The notes beneath the pieces were generated by a model. The model did not search any database, was not told where the DNA came from, and saw only the letters and a program-made list of their open reading frames with translations. 64,000 bases of DNA, from positions 11,773,117-11,837,116 of the forward strand of contig CM043009.1 in the NCBI GenBank assembly GCA_023678885.1, given 5' to 3'. The stretch comes from Pogostemon cablin. Its lineage: Eukaryota > Streptophyta > Magnoliopsida > Lamiales > Lamiaceae. This document shows positions 1 to 12,959 of this stretch, one piece after another (the first letter of the stretch is position 1; every line of letters begins with the position of its first letter). A program made the translations under genes and the position numbers.

Positions 1-3000
1 GAAGGTAAACTTCAAACGAGATCCCTCTCTTTTATTTCAATGTTGACTGCGCATAAATTAATGCATAAGGGTTGTGAGGCATTCTTGGCATTTGTCATCG
101 ATACTTCTCTTTCTGAATCTAAACTAGATGACATCCCGATCGTGAATGAATTTCCTGATGTCTTTCCCAAAGATTTAACAGGACAACCTCCGAATCGAGA
201 GATTGATTTTTCCATTGACATACTTCCTGGAATCACACCTATATCGATTACTCCATATTGAATGTCGCCTGCTGAGCTCAAGGAACTCCAGACACAACTT
301 GGGAAATTATTGGAGAAGGGGTTCATACGACCTAGCACATCTCCGTGGGGTGCTCCTATTCTTTTTGTCAAGAAGAAAGATGGATCACTTCACCTATGTG
401 TCGACTACCGTCAATTGAACAAGGTGACAATCAAGAACAAATATCCTCTTCCAAGAATCGATGATCTATTTGATCAATTGCAAGGAGCAACTGTGTTCTC
501 AAAAATTGATTTGCGATCTGGTTATCACCAACTCAAGATTAGGGAATCTGATATCCCTAAGTCTACTTTTCGAACCAGATACGGTCATTTTGAATTCTGT
601 GTTATGCCTTTTGGACTCACAAATGCTCCTACAGCTTTTATGGATATTATGAATCGGGTCTTTTGACCGTACTTAGATAAGTTTGTCATCATCTTCATTG
701 ATGGCATACTTATTTATTCTAAATCGGACGACGAGCATTCTCATCATCTAAGAATTGCTCTGAACATTCTCAGGGAAAATTAGCTTTATGTTAAATTCTC
801 GAAGTGTGAATTTTGGCTTCGTGAGTTAAGCTTTTTGGGTCATCACATTTCTAAAAAAGGAATCTACGTCGATCCAGTGAAGATTCAAGCTATACTAGAT
901 TGGGAGCATCCAAAGAACGTGACAGAGATTCATAGTTTTCTGGGATTAGATGGATATTATCGACGGTTTGTCAAAGACTTTTCGTTATTGGCTTCATCTT
1001 TGACTAAATTGACTCGGAAAGGGATAAAATTTGAATGGAGTGAAGAATGCGAGGAAGCATTTCAAGAATTGAAAAGACGACTCGTTTCAGCTCCTATTCT
1101 TGCTTTGCCAGACCCAGCGATTGGAGAATTTACCATTTATAGAGACGCCTCGAGACAAGGATTAGGATGCGTTCTCATGCAAGAAGGAAAGGTTATTGCC
1201 TATGCTTCAAGGCAATTGAAGAAGAACGAAGAAAATTATCCTACACATGATTTAGAGTTGGCTGCAATCGTCTTTGCATTGAAGATCTGGAGGCACTATC
1301 TGTATGGTGCAACTTGTCGGGTTTTCACTGATCACAAGAGCTTAAAGTATATCACCACGCAAAAGGAGCTCAACCTCAGGCAAAGGCGATGGATGGAGTT
1401 GATTAGTGACTATGACTTAGTCATCGATTATCATCCTGGCAAGGCGAACGTTGTTGCAGATGCTCTGAGTAGAAAGTCTTCTACCTCACTTGCTTTGATT
1501 CAATCTTTTTATCTTCCTATGTTGGAGCAATTTAAATCTTTACACATTTCACTCGATTGTGAAAAGTCTAATGATTCTGCCTTAATCGCCAAATTTGAGG
1601 TTAGACCTACCTTGTTCGAGAAAATTCGAGAAAGACAATCACACGATGTTCATTTACAACAGAAGATGGCGAAGCTAAATCAAGGAAAAGAAACAGAATT
1701 TCAAATTCGGGATGATGGACTTCTTACTTTTAAAAATCGTGTTTGTGTTCCATCAGAACTTGATGTTCGTAGAGCTATTCATGAGGAAGCCCATTCTTCA
1801 GCCTATTCTATGCATCCTGGTAGTACCAAAATGTACCGAACACTTCGGGAGCATTATTGGTGGCCAGGTATGAAATGGACATTACTGAATTTGTATCAAA
1901 GTGCTTATCATGCCAACAGATTAAAGTGAAACACCAAAAACCAGCTGGCATGCTTCAACCACTACCTATTCCTGAGTGGAAATGGGAAAACGTCACAATG
2001 GATTTTGTTTCTGGTTTACCTCGAACCCAAAAGGGTCATGACTCAATTTGGGTCATTGTCGATCGTCTGACGAAATCAGCACATTTCCTTCCAGTGCATA
2101 CCAATGAATCTTTAGAGAAACTTGCCAAGTTATATGTCGATGAGATCGTGAGATTGCATGGAGTACCAGTGTCAATCATATCTGATCGTGATCCAAGATT
2201 CACTTCCCATTTTTGGCCTAGTCTGCAAAAAGCGCTAGGTACAAAATTACTATTCAGTACCTCGTTTCATCCACAGACTGATGGACAGTCAGAGAGAACT
2301 ATACAGACACTAGAAGACATGCTACGTGCAGTGGTGTTGAATTTGGGAGGTAGCTGGAATAAGTACGTGACTTTGGTGGAGTTCGCTTATAACAACAGTT
2401 ATCATTCAAGCATTGGAATGCCCCCGTACGAAGCTCTGTATGGCCGAAAGTGTCGAACACCGCTCTTTTGGGATGAGGTTGGCGAGAGACAAATCGAACA
2501 AGTAAAGCTTATCGAAAAAGCAAAGGCAAAAATACAACTTATTCGAGACAGACTTAAGGCAGCGCAAGATCGACAGAAAAGCTACGCAGATAATAGAAGG
2601 CGCGATTTGGAGTTTAATGAAGGAGACAAAGTTTTTCTGAAAGTTTCTCCATGGAAGGGCGTGGTGCGATTCCGCCATCGAGGAAAGTTGAGTCCAAGGT
2701 ATATTGGCCCATTTACGATCGTGCAAAGGATTGGTCGTGTCGCGTATCGACTTGAGCTACCATCGAAATTGTCGAAGATTCACGATGTCTTCCATGTCTC
2801 TATGCTTAGAAAATATGACCCAGATCCTTCGCACGTGCTCAAATATTCCCCAGTTGTATTAAAGGAACATCTATCGTACGAAGTACAACCTGTTCAAATT
2901 GTAGATCGCCGAGAGAAAATACTTCGCAACAAATCCATTCCTATGGTGAGAGTTCTATGGAGAAGTGATCAAATTGAAGAAGAAACATGGGAACCAGAGC

Positions 3001-3044
3001 CAGTCATGCGTCAACACCATCCAAATCTCTTTTCATCTCTAGGT
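1..3044 (+). pseudogene. pol: Ty3/gypsy pol polyprotein remnant (RT-RNase H-integrase-chromodomain)
   Basis: Frame 1 is open from base 1 and reads as the protease/RT linker and then reverse transcriptase (about 200-1000; PWGAPILFVKKKDGS, SKIDLRSGYHQ and FGLTNAP are visible). RNase H follows at about 1130-1480 (YRDAS, LELAA, TDHKSL, ADALSR). The integrase zinc finger lies at about 1776-1915 and the DDE core at about 1990-2400 (ISDRDPRF; the Glu in DGQSERT). A chromodomain-like tail is at about 2875-3035 (RVLWRSDQIEEETWEPE). Breaks: TGA at 259-261, TGA at 664-666, TAG at 781-783, and a one-base deletion near 1876-1878 that moves the reading frame from 1 to 3. The second Asp of the RT active site reads Gly (FIDG, GGC at 703-705). 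It would have made the enzymes for reverse transcription and integration; it cannot now. Confidence 0.93.
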
Positions 3045-3089
3045 ATGTTTATGTTTCGAGGACGAAACTTTTTAGAGCAGTGGATACTT

Positions 3090-3330
3090 TATAATATCTT
3101 AGCCCAACTAGATTTTTTTTTAGAAAGCCCAAAACCTATTTATTTATTTTTATGGCCCAAAAGGCCAGCCCTATAATATCTTAGCCCAACTAGATTTTTT
3201 TAGAAAGCCCAAAACCTATTTATTTATTTTTATGGCCCAAAAGGCCAGCCCTATCTTAGCCCAACTATATTTTTTTTAGAAAGCCCAAACTTATTTATTT
3301 ATTTATTTTGTGGCCCAAAGTTTCAGCCCA
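3090..3330 (+). repeat. about 81-bp tandem triplication in the gypsy LTR
   Basis: Three head-to-tail copies start near 3090, 3172 and 3252. Each carries TCTTAGCCCAACTAGAT, an AGAAAGCCCAAA run and a TTATTTATTTTTATGGCCC stretch. The third copy is the most diverged and lacks the first few bases. It lies in the U3-like part of the LTR, upstream of the TATA-like site. Confidence 0.85.
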
Positions 3331-3343
3331 CTTAAATGGCCTA

Positions 3344-3353
3344 ATATATAATT
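3344..3353 (+). promoter_or_regulatory. TATA-like box of the gypsy LTR
   Basis: ATATATAATT lies between the GCCCA-rich U3-like repeats and a purine-rich stretch (3370-3437, mostly A and G) that would suit a 5' leader. Promoter function is inferred from position and composition only. Confidence 0.4.
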
Positions 3354-5466
3354 ATTAAGGCTAAAGTTAAAAAAAAAGAGAGAAGAACGGGAGAAGAAAA
3401 ACAAAAGAGGGGAAAGAAGAGAGTGAAGAGGAAAAACCCTTGTTAATCAAATTCACCCTTACAACCCTCATCCTAGGTGGTTTCTAAGTTGTTTTGAGGT
3501 AAGTGGTGTGTGAAGTAAGCTTCCTTCTTCCATGATTTTGTAATTTTGTGGGGTTTTTCTTTTTGGTATGTGGGTAATTCGTAGACTGTTCGAACTGATT
3601 TTGACATAGCTATTGCCCTCGAAAGTTTGCAAACTTAATTTCTGTACGTAGCTGAACTCGTTATCTTTCCGTAGCCACTTGAAACGCCTCAATCCGATTA
3701 TTCTACAATTAGTTATGATTTTTCTCGTAAACTGCCGCTAGCTGAAAAATTTCAGAATTTTTATGTCGAATTCAAATTATTTTCTATCGTTTCGTTTAGT
3801 TAATGTATTGAAACGGGTTATGTGGGATTGGGAACTGATGTTAAGGAGTTACATGCCATTTTTATTTAATATCGACTCGTTCGAACTCGATTAGGATTTG
3901 TTTTTAGCAATGAAAGGTGATGTTACCGTTAATAGTTAGTTATATTTGAATTGTCTTTAATTGCTCATCTCCTTTCTAGGTAAAGAACCATCGACGAAGG
4001 GCAAGGGACCAACTTCAGATTTCGAAGAGAGTTAATCACTTCCTTGTAAGTTGATAATTCGGGAACGCCTTCTCTTGTGGGAAGTGTGGACCCTCGATAA
4101 ATGTGCATTTATTTTAGTTTTAGTTAATTGATAAGAAAATTATTTGGTATTGTGTTATGTGGTAAAGAGCCTGATTGGCTCGATTGCTCTGGTTAGAGTC
4201 CTGTTAGCCATTTTATGAGTATTATTGATTTTAACTTATGTTGAAGAGCCTTGCTGGCTCGATATCTGATAGCATTTATTGTGAATTATTTGAGAATTGA
4301 TTTCTGGTTATTCTTGTGTGCCAATTAAGACTCTAACTTGAGTCGTTATTCATCTTATGATGCATATGTATATGTATGCCTAGTACCAAGGTTAAGTAGC
4401 CCGAATTGATCACGGTTCGGGTGAGTTGGAGCGACATTGATTAAGTAGCCCGAATTGTCGCGGTTCGGGTGAGTTAGAGTGACAACCAAGTTGCCCGTTG
4501 CTTGGCAAACCCGGGTGAGTTAGATCTAACAGGGAACCTATCCATTTGCAAATACTGATACTCTATAGGGTGATCGTTAGATGGATCAGTCTATTATAGG
4601 CTCAGTCAACGTCACCGGTGTGGGACATGCATGTCATATATGTTTGTATGTTTGATCATTTCAAGTATTCACGTCGATATTGAATTGTGAACTTTAGTAC
4701 TTGGCGTGTTGAGAAAGAATATTAATGTGCATTTTATCTAGAGTAACGGTGACGGGCTTGGACTATCTCTCGACGGAGAGCTCAGTTCGAGGAGGATATT
4801 GACTACCCACGCGTCTTTTATGTGATAACATGTTGTTTGAACTAATTGTGTTATTCGTAAATGTGCACTAAGATTTTTATTTTCATTAATATGTATACTG
4901 AGTGAGAAATAGTTATTGTGGGACGAAATGTTGGATTTTATGTTATGAACCGCGAGTGTGGGAATACATGCTTCGTATAAGGGTCGGGGTGACCGGCTTA
5001 TCACCTCACTGAGCCAGTGGTTTTGCTCACCCCTATCATTCTTTCCTTTTCAGGCCATTGATATCGTTTTAGTTGGAGGTTTGCCTATCGTTTGCTCGTC
5101 ATCCAATCAGTGTTTTGGGTACTTTCTCTTTTATGTAAATTGACGGATTCATTGGCGAGATTGTATAGTTTATATTTGGTGACCCCCTTGATGTTCTTTT
5201 TGTACCCTCCGATGTTATATCGTTCATGTATATTTTCTTTAAACTAAGTTACATCGTTGTATTTTGTACCTTTGTAAATCCTTGTTGATACTTTATGATA
5301 TGATGTCCTCGGGTTGTACTCGTTGTTATCAGTTGTTCAGTTCTACAGGTACTTGATAGCAAGCCTTACGTTTTTTATAAACTTTGTGGAGTGGAGTGCA
5401 CCCATTCCGTGAAATTTATGGTTAATGTGGCGGTTGTCGCGTTCTGTCTGGGGTCGGGGCGTGACA

Positions 5467-8400
5467 CTTCTATTTTCCAAATGTTCTCCTTTGCTATTTC
5501 TCGATCAGTCAAGTAGGAATTCTACTATAGGGTAGGTCGGTTGGTCGATCTGGTGGTCAGTTAATAGTTCTAATATCTACCGACCCACATATTATCAACT
5601 GATCGCCCTGTAAACTTGATAATAAGATTACTTTTTATCACGCCTGTTTTCCAATGGTTTTCCATTGTAATTTCTATATCTGTCGGGTAGAAGTTCTATA
5701 GTAAGGTTGGTCGTTCTGGTGGTTAGTTAATAGTTCTAATATCTACCGACCCACATATCAGCGACTGATCTCCTTATAAACATGATAATGAGATTACTTT
5801 TTATCATGTCCATTTTCCAAAGGTCCCCATTTGCTATTTCTAGATCAGTCTGGTAGGAGTTCTATAGTAGGGTTGGTCGGTTGATAGGTTTGGTGGTCGA
5901 TTAATAGTTCCAATGCCTACTGACCCACATATCATCGACCGATCACTCTGTAAAGTTGATAATGATATTACTTTTTATCGCGTATATTTTCCAAAGGTCC
6001 TCCTTTGCTATTTCTAGATCAGTCGAATAGGAGTTCTACAGTGGGGTTGGTCGGTTCACGATATTACTTTTTATCGTATATATTTTCTAAATATCCCACT
6101 TTGCTGTTTCTAGATCAGTCAGGTAGGTATTCCATAGTAAGGTCAGTCGGTTGACCGGAAAGGTGGTCGGTTAATAGTTCTAACGTCTACCGACCCATAT
6201 ATCATCGAAGGATCACCCTATATACTTGATAATGAGATTAATTTTTAACGTTTCTACTTTCCAAAGGTATCCATTTGCTATTTCTAAATGGTCGGTCTAC
6301 CGCAGTATGGTCGATCGGTTGGTCAATCAGGTGGTCGGTTAATAGTTCCAACCTCTACTGAATCACATATCATCGACCGATCGCCCTATAAACGTGATAA
6401 TGAGATTTATTTTTAATGCATCTACTTTTCAAATATCTCCCTTTGCTATTTTTAGATCTGTCAGGCAGCAATTCTATAGTAGGATTTGTCAGTTTGGTGG
6501 TCGGTTAATAGTTCTAATGTCTACCGACCAACATATCATCGACCGATCGCCTTGTAAACTTGATAATGAGATTACTTTTTATCACGTCTACTTTTCAAAG
6601 GTCTTTCTTAGCTATTTCTCAATCAGTCGAGTAGGATATTTACAGTGGGATTGGTCGGTTGGTCGATCTGGTGGTTGGTTAATAGTACCAATATCTATCG
6701 ACCCTCATTTCATCGATCGATCACCCTGTAAACTTGAAAATGAGATTACTTTTAATTGCATCTATTTTCCAAAAGTCCTCCTTTACTATTTCTCAATCAG
6801 TAGAATAGGAGTCTACAGTATGGTTGGTCGGTTAATGAGAGTACTTTTTATCGCATCTATTTTCCAAAGGTCCCCCTTTGCTGTTTCTAGATTAGCCGGG
6901 TAGGAGTTCCACAGTAAGGTAAGTCGGTTGGTTAGTCAGGTGGTCGGTCAATAGTTCTGACGTGTGTCGTCTCGCATATCATCGACCGATCACCCAATAT
7001 ACTTGATAATGAGATTAATTTTTAACGCATCTACTTTCCAAAGGTCTCCGTTTGCTATTTTTAGATAAACGAGTAGGAGTTCCATAGTACGGTCGGTCTA
7101 CTGGTTGGTGAGGTGGTCGGTTAAAAGTTCCAACCTCTACCGACCCGCATATCATCGATCGATCACCTTGTAACGTAATAATGAGATTAACTTTTAACGC
7201 GTCTATTTTCCATAGGTTTCCCTCTACTATTTCTAGATCAGTTGGGTAGCAATTCTTCTGTAGAGTTGGTCAGTTAGTAGGTCTAGTGCTCGGTTAATAG
7301 TTCAAATATCTACTGTCCCACATATCATCGACCGATCACCCTATATACTTGATAATGAGATTATATTTTATAGCGTCTATTTTTAAAGGTCTCCCTTTGC
7401 TATATATAGATCAGTCGAGTAGGAGTTCCACAGTTTTTCAAAGGTCCCCCTTTGCTATTTCTAAATCAGTCGGGTAGCGTTTCCATAATAGGGTTGGTCG
7501 GTTGGTCGGTCTGGTGGTCGGTTAATAGTTCTAATATCTATCGACCCACATATTATCGACCGATCACATTGTAAAGTTGATAATGAGATTACTTTTTATC
7601 ACGTATATTTTCCAAAGGTCCCCCTTTGCTATTTATAGATCAGTCGGGTAGGAGTTCTACAGAAGGGTATGTTGGTTGGTCAGTGTGATGGTTGGTTAAC
7701 AATTCCAATGCCTACCGGCCCACATATCTTCGACCGATCACCCTGTAAACTTGATAATGAGATTAATTTTTATCGCATCTATAATAGTCTTGGTCGGTTA
7801 ACGAGATTACTTTTTATCGCGTCTATTTTTCAAAGATCTCCCTTTACTGTTTCTAGTTCAGTCGGGTAGGAGTTCCATAGTAAGGTCAGTCGGATGGTCG
7901 GTCACGTGGTCGGTTTATAGTTCTAATGTTTACCGACCAACATATCATCGACCGATCGTCTTATATACTTGGTAATGAGATTATTTTTTAACACATCTAT
8001 TTTCCGAAGATCTCCCTTTTCAGGATCAGTCGGGTAGGAGTTCCACAGAACGATCAGTCAATTGGTCAGTTAGATGGTCGGTAATAGTTCCAACCTCTAA
8101 CGACCCACATATCATCAACTGATCGCCCTGTAAACTTGATAATGAGATTAATTTTAAAGCATCTATTTTCCAAATGTCTCCTCAGCTATTTCTAGATCAG
8201 TCGGATTGTAATATACAGTAGGATTAGTCATTTGGTCGGTTTGATGGTCGGTTAATAGTTTCAATTTCTACTGAACCACATATCATCGATCGATCACCAT
8301 ATAAACATGATAATGATATTATATTTTATTGCGTCTATTTTTTAAAGTTCTCCCTTTGTTATTTCTAAATCAGTCGGGTAGGAGTTATACAGTTTTTCCA

Positions 8401-11389
8401 AAGGTCCCTCTTTGCTATTTACAGATCTGTCGGGTAGGAGTCCCACAGTAGGGTTTGTTGGTTAGTCGGTCTGGAGGTCAGTTAATAGTTTCAATGTCTA
8501 CCGACCCACATATCATCGATTGGTCGCCCTATAAACTGATAGTGAGATTACTTTTTATTGCGTCTATTTTTCAAAGATCTCCCATTGCAATTTCTAGATC
8601 AGTCGGGTAGGAGTTGTACAATTTTTTCAAAGGACTCCCTTTACTATATCTGGATCAGTCGGTAGGAGTTTCACAACATGGTTGATCGGTTGGTTGGTCT
8701 GGTGATCGATTAATAGTTCCAATATCTAACGACCCACATAGCATATATTGATCGCCTAGTAAACTTGATAGTGATATAACTTTTTATCACGTCTATTTTC
8801 CAAATGCCCCCCTTTGCTATTTCTCGATCAGTAGGGTAGGAGTTCTACAGTAGGGTTAGTCGGTTGATCGGTCTGGTAGTCGGTTATTATTTTCAATTTC
8901 TATCGACCCACATATCATCGACCGATCGTCCTGTAAACTTGATAATGAGATTACATTTTATCATGACTATTTTTCAAAGGTCTACCTTTGCTATCTCTAG
9001 ATCTATCGGGTAGGAGTTATATAGTTTTTTCAAAGGTCCCTCTTTTCTATTTACAGATTAGTCGGGTAGGAGTTCCACAGTAGGGTTGGTCGGTTGATCG
9101 ATCTGGTGGTCGGTTAATAGTTTCAGTGTCTACCGATCCACATATCATCGATCGATCACCTTGTAAACTTGATAGTGAGATTACTTTTTATCACGTCTAT
9201 TTTTTAAAGGCCCTCCTTAGCTATTTCTCGATTAGTCGGGTAGTAGTTCTACAGTGTGGTTGATCCTTTGGTTGATCTGGTGTAAGTTAATAGTTTTAAT
9301 TTCTACCGACGAACATATCATCGACAGATCGCCCAGTAAACTTGATAATGAGATTACTTTATATCACGTCTGTTTTCCAAAGGTCACTCACCCATTTTTA
9401 TTTTTAGATCTATTGGGTAGGAGTTCTACAGTAGGGTTGGTCGATCTGTTGGTTGGTTAATAGTTCCAATATCTACCGACCCACATATCATAGACCGATC
9501 GCCTTGTAAACTTGATAATAAGATTATTTTTTATCCCATATATTTTCCAAAGGTCTCACCTTGCCATTTCTAGATCAGTCGAGTAGGAGTTCTACAGTAG
9601 GGTTAGTTGGTTGGTCGGTTTAGTGGTCGGTTAACAGTTCCAATACCTACCGACCCGCATATCATCGACAGATCGCCCTGTATACTTGATAATGAGATTT
9701 CTTTTTATCGCGTCTATTTTTCAAATGTCCTCCTTTACTATTTCTAGATCAGTCAAATAAGAATTATATATTAGTATTGGTTAGTTAACGAGATTACTTT
9801 TTATCGCATCTATTTTCCAAATGTCCCCCTTTGCTGTTTCCAGATCAATCGGGTAGGGGTTCTACTGTAAGGTCAGTCGGTTTGTCGGTCCGACCCACAT
9901 ATCATCGATCGATCACCCTACATACTTGATGATGACATTATTTTTTATCGCGTCTATTTTCCGATGGTCTCCCTTTACTATTTCTAGATCAGTCGGGTAT
10001 GAGTTCCACAGTACGGTCGGTCGGTTTGTCAATTAGGTGGTCGGTTAATAGTTCCAACCTCTAATGATCCACATGTCATCGACCTATCGCTCTGTAAACG
10101 TGATAATGAGATTAATTTTTAACGCGTTTATTTTCCAAATATCTCCCTCAGCTATTTCTAGATCAATCGGGTAACAATTCTATAGTAGGGTTGGTCGTTT
10201 GGTCTGTCCAGTGGTCGGTTAATAGTTCTAATTTCTACCGACTCACATATCATTAATTGATCGCCCTGTAAACTTGATAATGAGATTATATTTTATCAAG
10301 ATTATTTTTCCAAGGCCTCCCTTTGCTATTTTTATATCAGTCGGTATGAGTTATATAGTTTTTCCAAAGGTTCCTCTTTGCTATTTACAGATCAGTCGGG
10401 TAGGAGTTCCACAATAGGGTTGGTCGGTTGGTCTGTTTGGTGGTCGGTTAATAGTTCCTATATCTTTCGACCCACATATCATCGACCGATTTCCTTGTAA
10501 ACTTGATAGTGATATTACTTTTTATCACGTCTATTTTCCAAAGGTCCTCCTTTGCTAATTCTCGATTAGTCGGGTAGGAGCTCTACAGTAGAGTTGGTAG
10601 GTTGGTCGGTCGGGTGGTTAGTTAATAGTTCTAATGTCTACCGACCCACATATCATCGATCGATCACCCTATAAACTTTATAATGAGAATACATTTTATC
10701 TCGTCTATTTTTCAAATGTCTCCCTTTGCTATTTCTAGATCAGTCGGGTCAGAGTTCTACAGTTTTTCCAAAGGTCTCTCTTTGCTATTTCTAGATCAGT
10801 CGGATAGGAGTTTCACAGTAAACTTGATCGGTTGGTCAGTTCGGTTGTCGGTTAATAGTTCCAATGTCTACCGATTCAGATATTATCGATCGATCTCCTT
10901 GTAATCTTGATATTGTGATTACCTTTATCACGCCTACTTTCCAAAGGTCCTCCTTAGCTATTTCTCAATTAGTCAGGTAGGAGTTCTACAGTATGGTTGA
11001 TCCTTTGGTCGACTTGGTGATCGGTAAATAGTTTTAATTTCTACCGACAAACATATCATCGACAGATCACCCTGTAAATTTGATAATGAGATTATTTTTT
11101 ATCGCGTCTGTTTTCCAAAGGTCACTCACCCATTGCTATTTCTAGATTTATCAGGTAGGAGTACTACAGTAGGGTTGGTCGGTCTATTGGCCGGTTAAGA
11201 GTTCCAATGTCTACCGACCCTCATATTATCGATCGATCACCTTGTAAACATGGTAATGAGATTACTTTTTATCCCGTATATTTTCCAAAGGTCTCCCTTT
11301 GCTATTTCTAGATCAGTCAGGTAGGAGTTCTACAGTAGGGATGGTTGGTTGGTCAGTCTAGTGGTCTGTTAACAGCACCAATGCCTACC
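5467..11389 (+). repeat. 174-bp satellite array, block 1
   Basis: Head-to-tail monomers, all in one orientation. Each contains GATCAGTCGGGTAGGAGTT, a GGTT/GGTC-rich stretch, AATAGTTCCAA, ACCGACCCACATATCATCGA, CGATCGCCCTGTAAAC, TTGATAATGAGATTA and TCTATTTTCCAAAGG. A full unit is about 174 bp. Two deletion classes are mixed in. One is about 96 bp, with GGTCGGTTAA joined to CGAGATTAC (near 6050, 6830, 7795 and 9785). The other is about 56 bp, with GTTC(C/T)ACAG joined to TTTTTCCAAAGG (near 7431, 8391, 8623, 9025, 10360 and 10761). Monomers are diverged by roughly 10-20% by eye. Short open frames arise but are not genes. The last five bases are the target duplication of the copia element. Confidence 0.95.
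11385..11389 (+). repeat. Target site duplication, left copy (CTACC)
   Basis: CTACC precedes the TG of the 5' LTR and recurs at 19561-19565 after the CA of the 3' LTR. Joining the flanks at this point restores the satellite phrase CTACCGACCCACATATCATC, so the insertion site is exact. Confidence 0.93.
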
Positions 11390-12591
11390 TGTTGGATTGT
11401 ATACTAAAAGTCTAGCTTTAGTATGAACAATGTTATAACAATATTCGATATGAGAATCATTGATCAAATGATTGCATCTTATAATTTATTTTATATGCAT
11501 GATGCAATAGTCCATTTACTTTATACTGTAGATAATATGTTGTGCGACAACACGCGGAAGATCATATTATCGGTTTCCTTATAAAGTATAAACAGATGCT
11601 CACAACTGAGATAGACGGGGACTCTCTATCGGTATGGTTGTAGTGTGGTTTGGTATTAGCTTGTCTTGGCTATAGAATCACATTAGTGCACTTGTGTGTA
11701 TTGAGTAGGACCGCCTGAGATCGTTCTTCTTATACTGACTATATAGTAGAACTTGATCTCTGTTATTATGAAAGTTCGTGCTCTTAATCCCTATACAATA
11801 ACCTCGACACGTAGGGCAGTATGTATTTCTTTGATTCATCAATGGGTGAGATTTATAAGTATTAAATCAACAAACTCGGTGAGTTGGGAAGTAGTGCTGT
11901 ATCTATGGTGTGCTGTTGATTGTAGAAGGAATCCATGTCCGTCATAGGTTGATGATGTCCCCTTGAGGAGCTCATAAGGTTTATCATGTAAATCTTGCAA
12001 GTGGATTAATTTCCGGCATGATAAAAAGGTTGAGTGGTACTACTCTCGGACGAGATATTAATTAATTAGAGTTGTCAGTAACTTAATTAATTAATGGACA
12101 TTGAATATCTTAAACATGGGGAGACTATCGGGCTTATAATAAGAAGGAGCCCAGAACATAATTTGGGATTGGATGGGTAGTGCAATAATAATATTTTAGT
12201 GGACTATATTATTATTATTGGATTTAATTAAAAGCTTTGGGCTAAGCTTGGTTAATTAAATTCAATTGAGGCCTAGCCCAATTTCTCCTCCTGGTCCCTG
12301 CAGTAGCCCTTATAAATAAGTTATCTCAGTTCCTGTTAACCCTAAGTCAGTGCCTCATTTGACAGTTAGAAAGAACAGGAACAGATTGAGAGAATCCTGC
12401 GGATTGTTGCCCACACAACAGCAGGATTCAACTTGGGACATACTGCAGAAGATTGAGAGGTGGTTCTCTGCAACGGATCAACCTCTATATCAACCCAGAA
12501 GTACGGTAAACAAGATTTAATTGCTTCCGCTGTTTATTGTTTGCCTGTTTACTAACGATCACGTTTGAGCCACAAGATCCAATTGCCAACA
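11390..12591 (+). repeat. 5' LTR, copia-type copy A
   Basis: Starts TGTTGGATTGTATAC and ends AATTGCCAACA, followed after two bases by the primer-binding site. It nearly matches 18363-19560. The open frame at 11753-11947 recurs in the 3' LTR only because the LTRs are alike; it is not taken as a gene. Confidence 0.95.
12310..12317 (+). promoter_or_regulatory. TATA box of the copia-type 5' LTR
   Basis: TTATAAATAAG follows TGGTCCCTGCAGTAGCCC, about 280 bp before the LTR end. The site is conserved in the 3' LTR (19280-19287) and, as ATATATAAG, in copy B (56436-56444). Position and conservation suggest the U3/R promoter. Confidence 0.6.
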
Positions 12592-12593
12592 AT

Positions 12594-12605
12594 TGGTATC
12601 AGAGC
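12594..12605 (+). other. Primer-binding site (initiator tRNA-Met)
   Basis: TGGTATCAGAGC sits two bases after the 5' LTR. It is the standard complement of the 3' end of plant initiator tRNA-Met used to start minus-strand synthesis in many copia and gypsy elements. The same site follows the 5' LTR of copy B. Confidence 0.93.
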
Positions 12606-12959
12606 GTTGGTTTCGTGGTGAGACGTGAGACGTTAGGTTTGGGTTTTTGTGATTATTTGATTATATGGTATAATCTGGTTTTAATCATATTTTTTTTGTG
12701 CTTATCGTGATTTATTATCGTTAATCAAATAGCATGTTTTTAGGGTTTGTTTAATTATGGATTATCATGAAATCCCTTTTGATTATTCTGCCCTTTTTGT
12801 GATCGTTATCGCTGGATGTTCACACTGGATATTGATGTTCAATTACATGGCAATTCCAAAACACACACGAGTACGATACCACCATACATTATGTTTCCTT
12901 TCACCCTCTATGTTCACGGAGAAGACGCGACTGCACGACGGATCTGATGGCATAACATC
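12606..12959 (+). other. Leader of copia-type copy A
   Basis: A T-rich untranslated stretch after the primer site. Its first part (GCGTTGGTTTCGTGGTGA and the following GACGTTAGG) has a counterpart in copy B at 56723-56760. The 70-residue open frame at 12757-12969 is not conserved in copy B and resembles no gag protein, so no gene is called. Confidence 0.6.

Larger units (their letters stand above)
1..5466 (+). mobile_element. Ty3/gypsy chromovirus-type retrotransposon, 3' part
   Basis: The window opens inside the pol gene of an LTR retrotransposon and runs through its 3' LTR. The domain order (reverse transcriptase, RNase H, integrase, C-terminal chromodomain) is that of the Ty3/gypsy chromoviruses, and the long LTR ending in GTGACA suggests a Tekay/Del-like lineage (inference). 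Gag, protease, the primer-binding site and the 5' LTR lie outside the window, so neither LTR divergence nor the target duplication can be checked. The right end abuts satellite DNA at 5467, so the element was probably inserted into, or beside, the satellite array. The coding region is dead. Confidence 0.93.
3081..5466 (+). repeat. 3' LTR of the Ty3/gypsy element
   Basis: The sequence after the chromodomain and the TTTCGAGGACGAAAC motif at 3055-3069 is non-coding and ends at 5466 in GGGTCGGGGCGTGACA, a typical chromovirus LTR terminus, right where satellite begins. A TG at 3081 gives TG...CA ends and a length near 2.4 kb. No clear polypurine tract precedes it, so the left boundary is tentative. 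Around 4383-4520 there are short repeated blocks (AAGTAGCCCGAATTG, GGTTCGGGTGAGTT). Confidence 0.75.

Noticed and set aside
2406..2726. 106-codon minus-strand frame over gypsy integrase
   Set aside because: It is antisense to a clearly coding integrase region with no domain of its own.
3468..3692. 74-codon minus-strand frame in the gypsy LTR
   Set aside because: Short, no domain, and inside non-coding LTR sequence.
6394..6903. 169-codon plus-strand open frame in satellite block 1
   Set aside because: It repeats a peptide per monomer (RSPCKLDNEI... type) and recurs wherever monomers lack stops (21406, 51237, 52362). It is a by-product of the satellite, not a gene.
11753..11947. 64-codon frame repeated at 18726-18920
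   Set aside because: It lies inside both LTRs of one element, so repetition reflects LTR identity. Copy B does not keep it.
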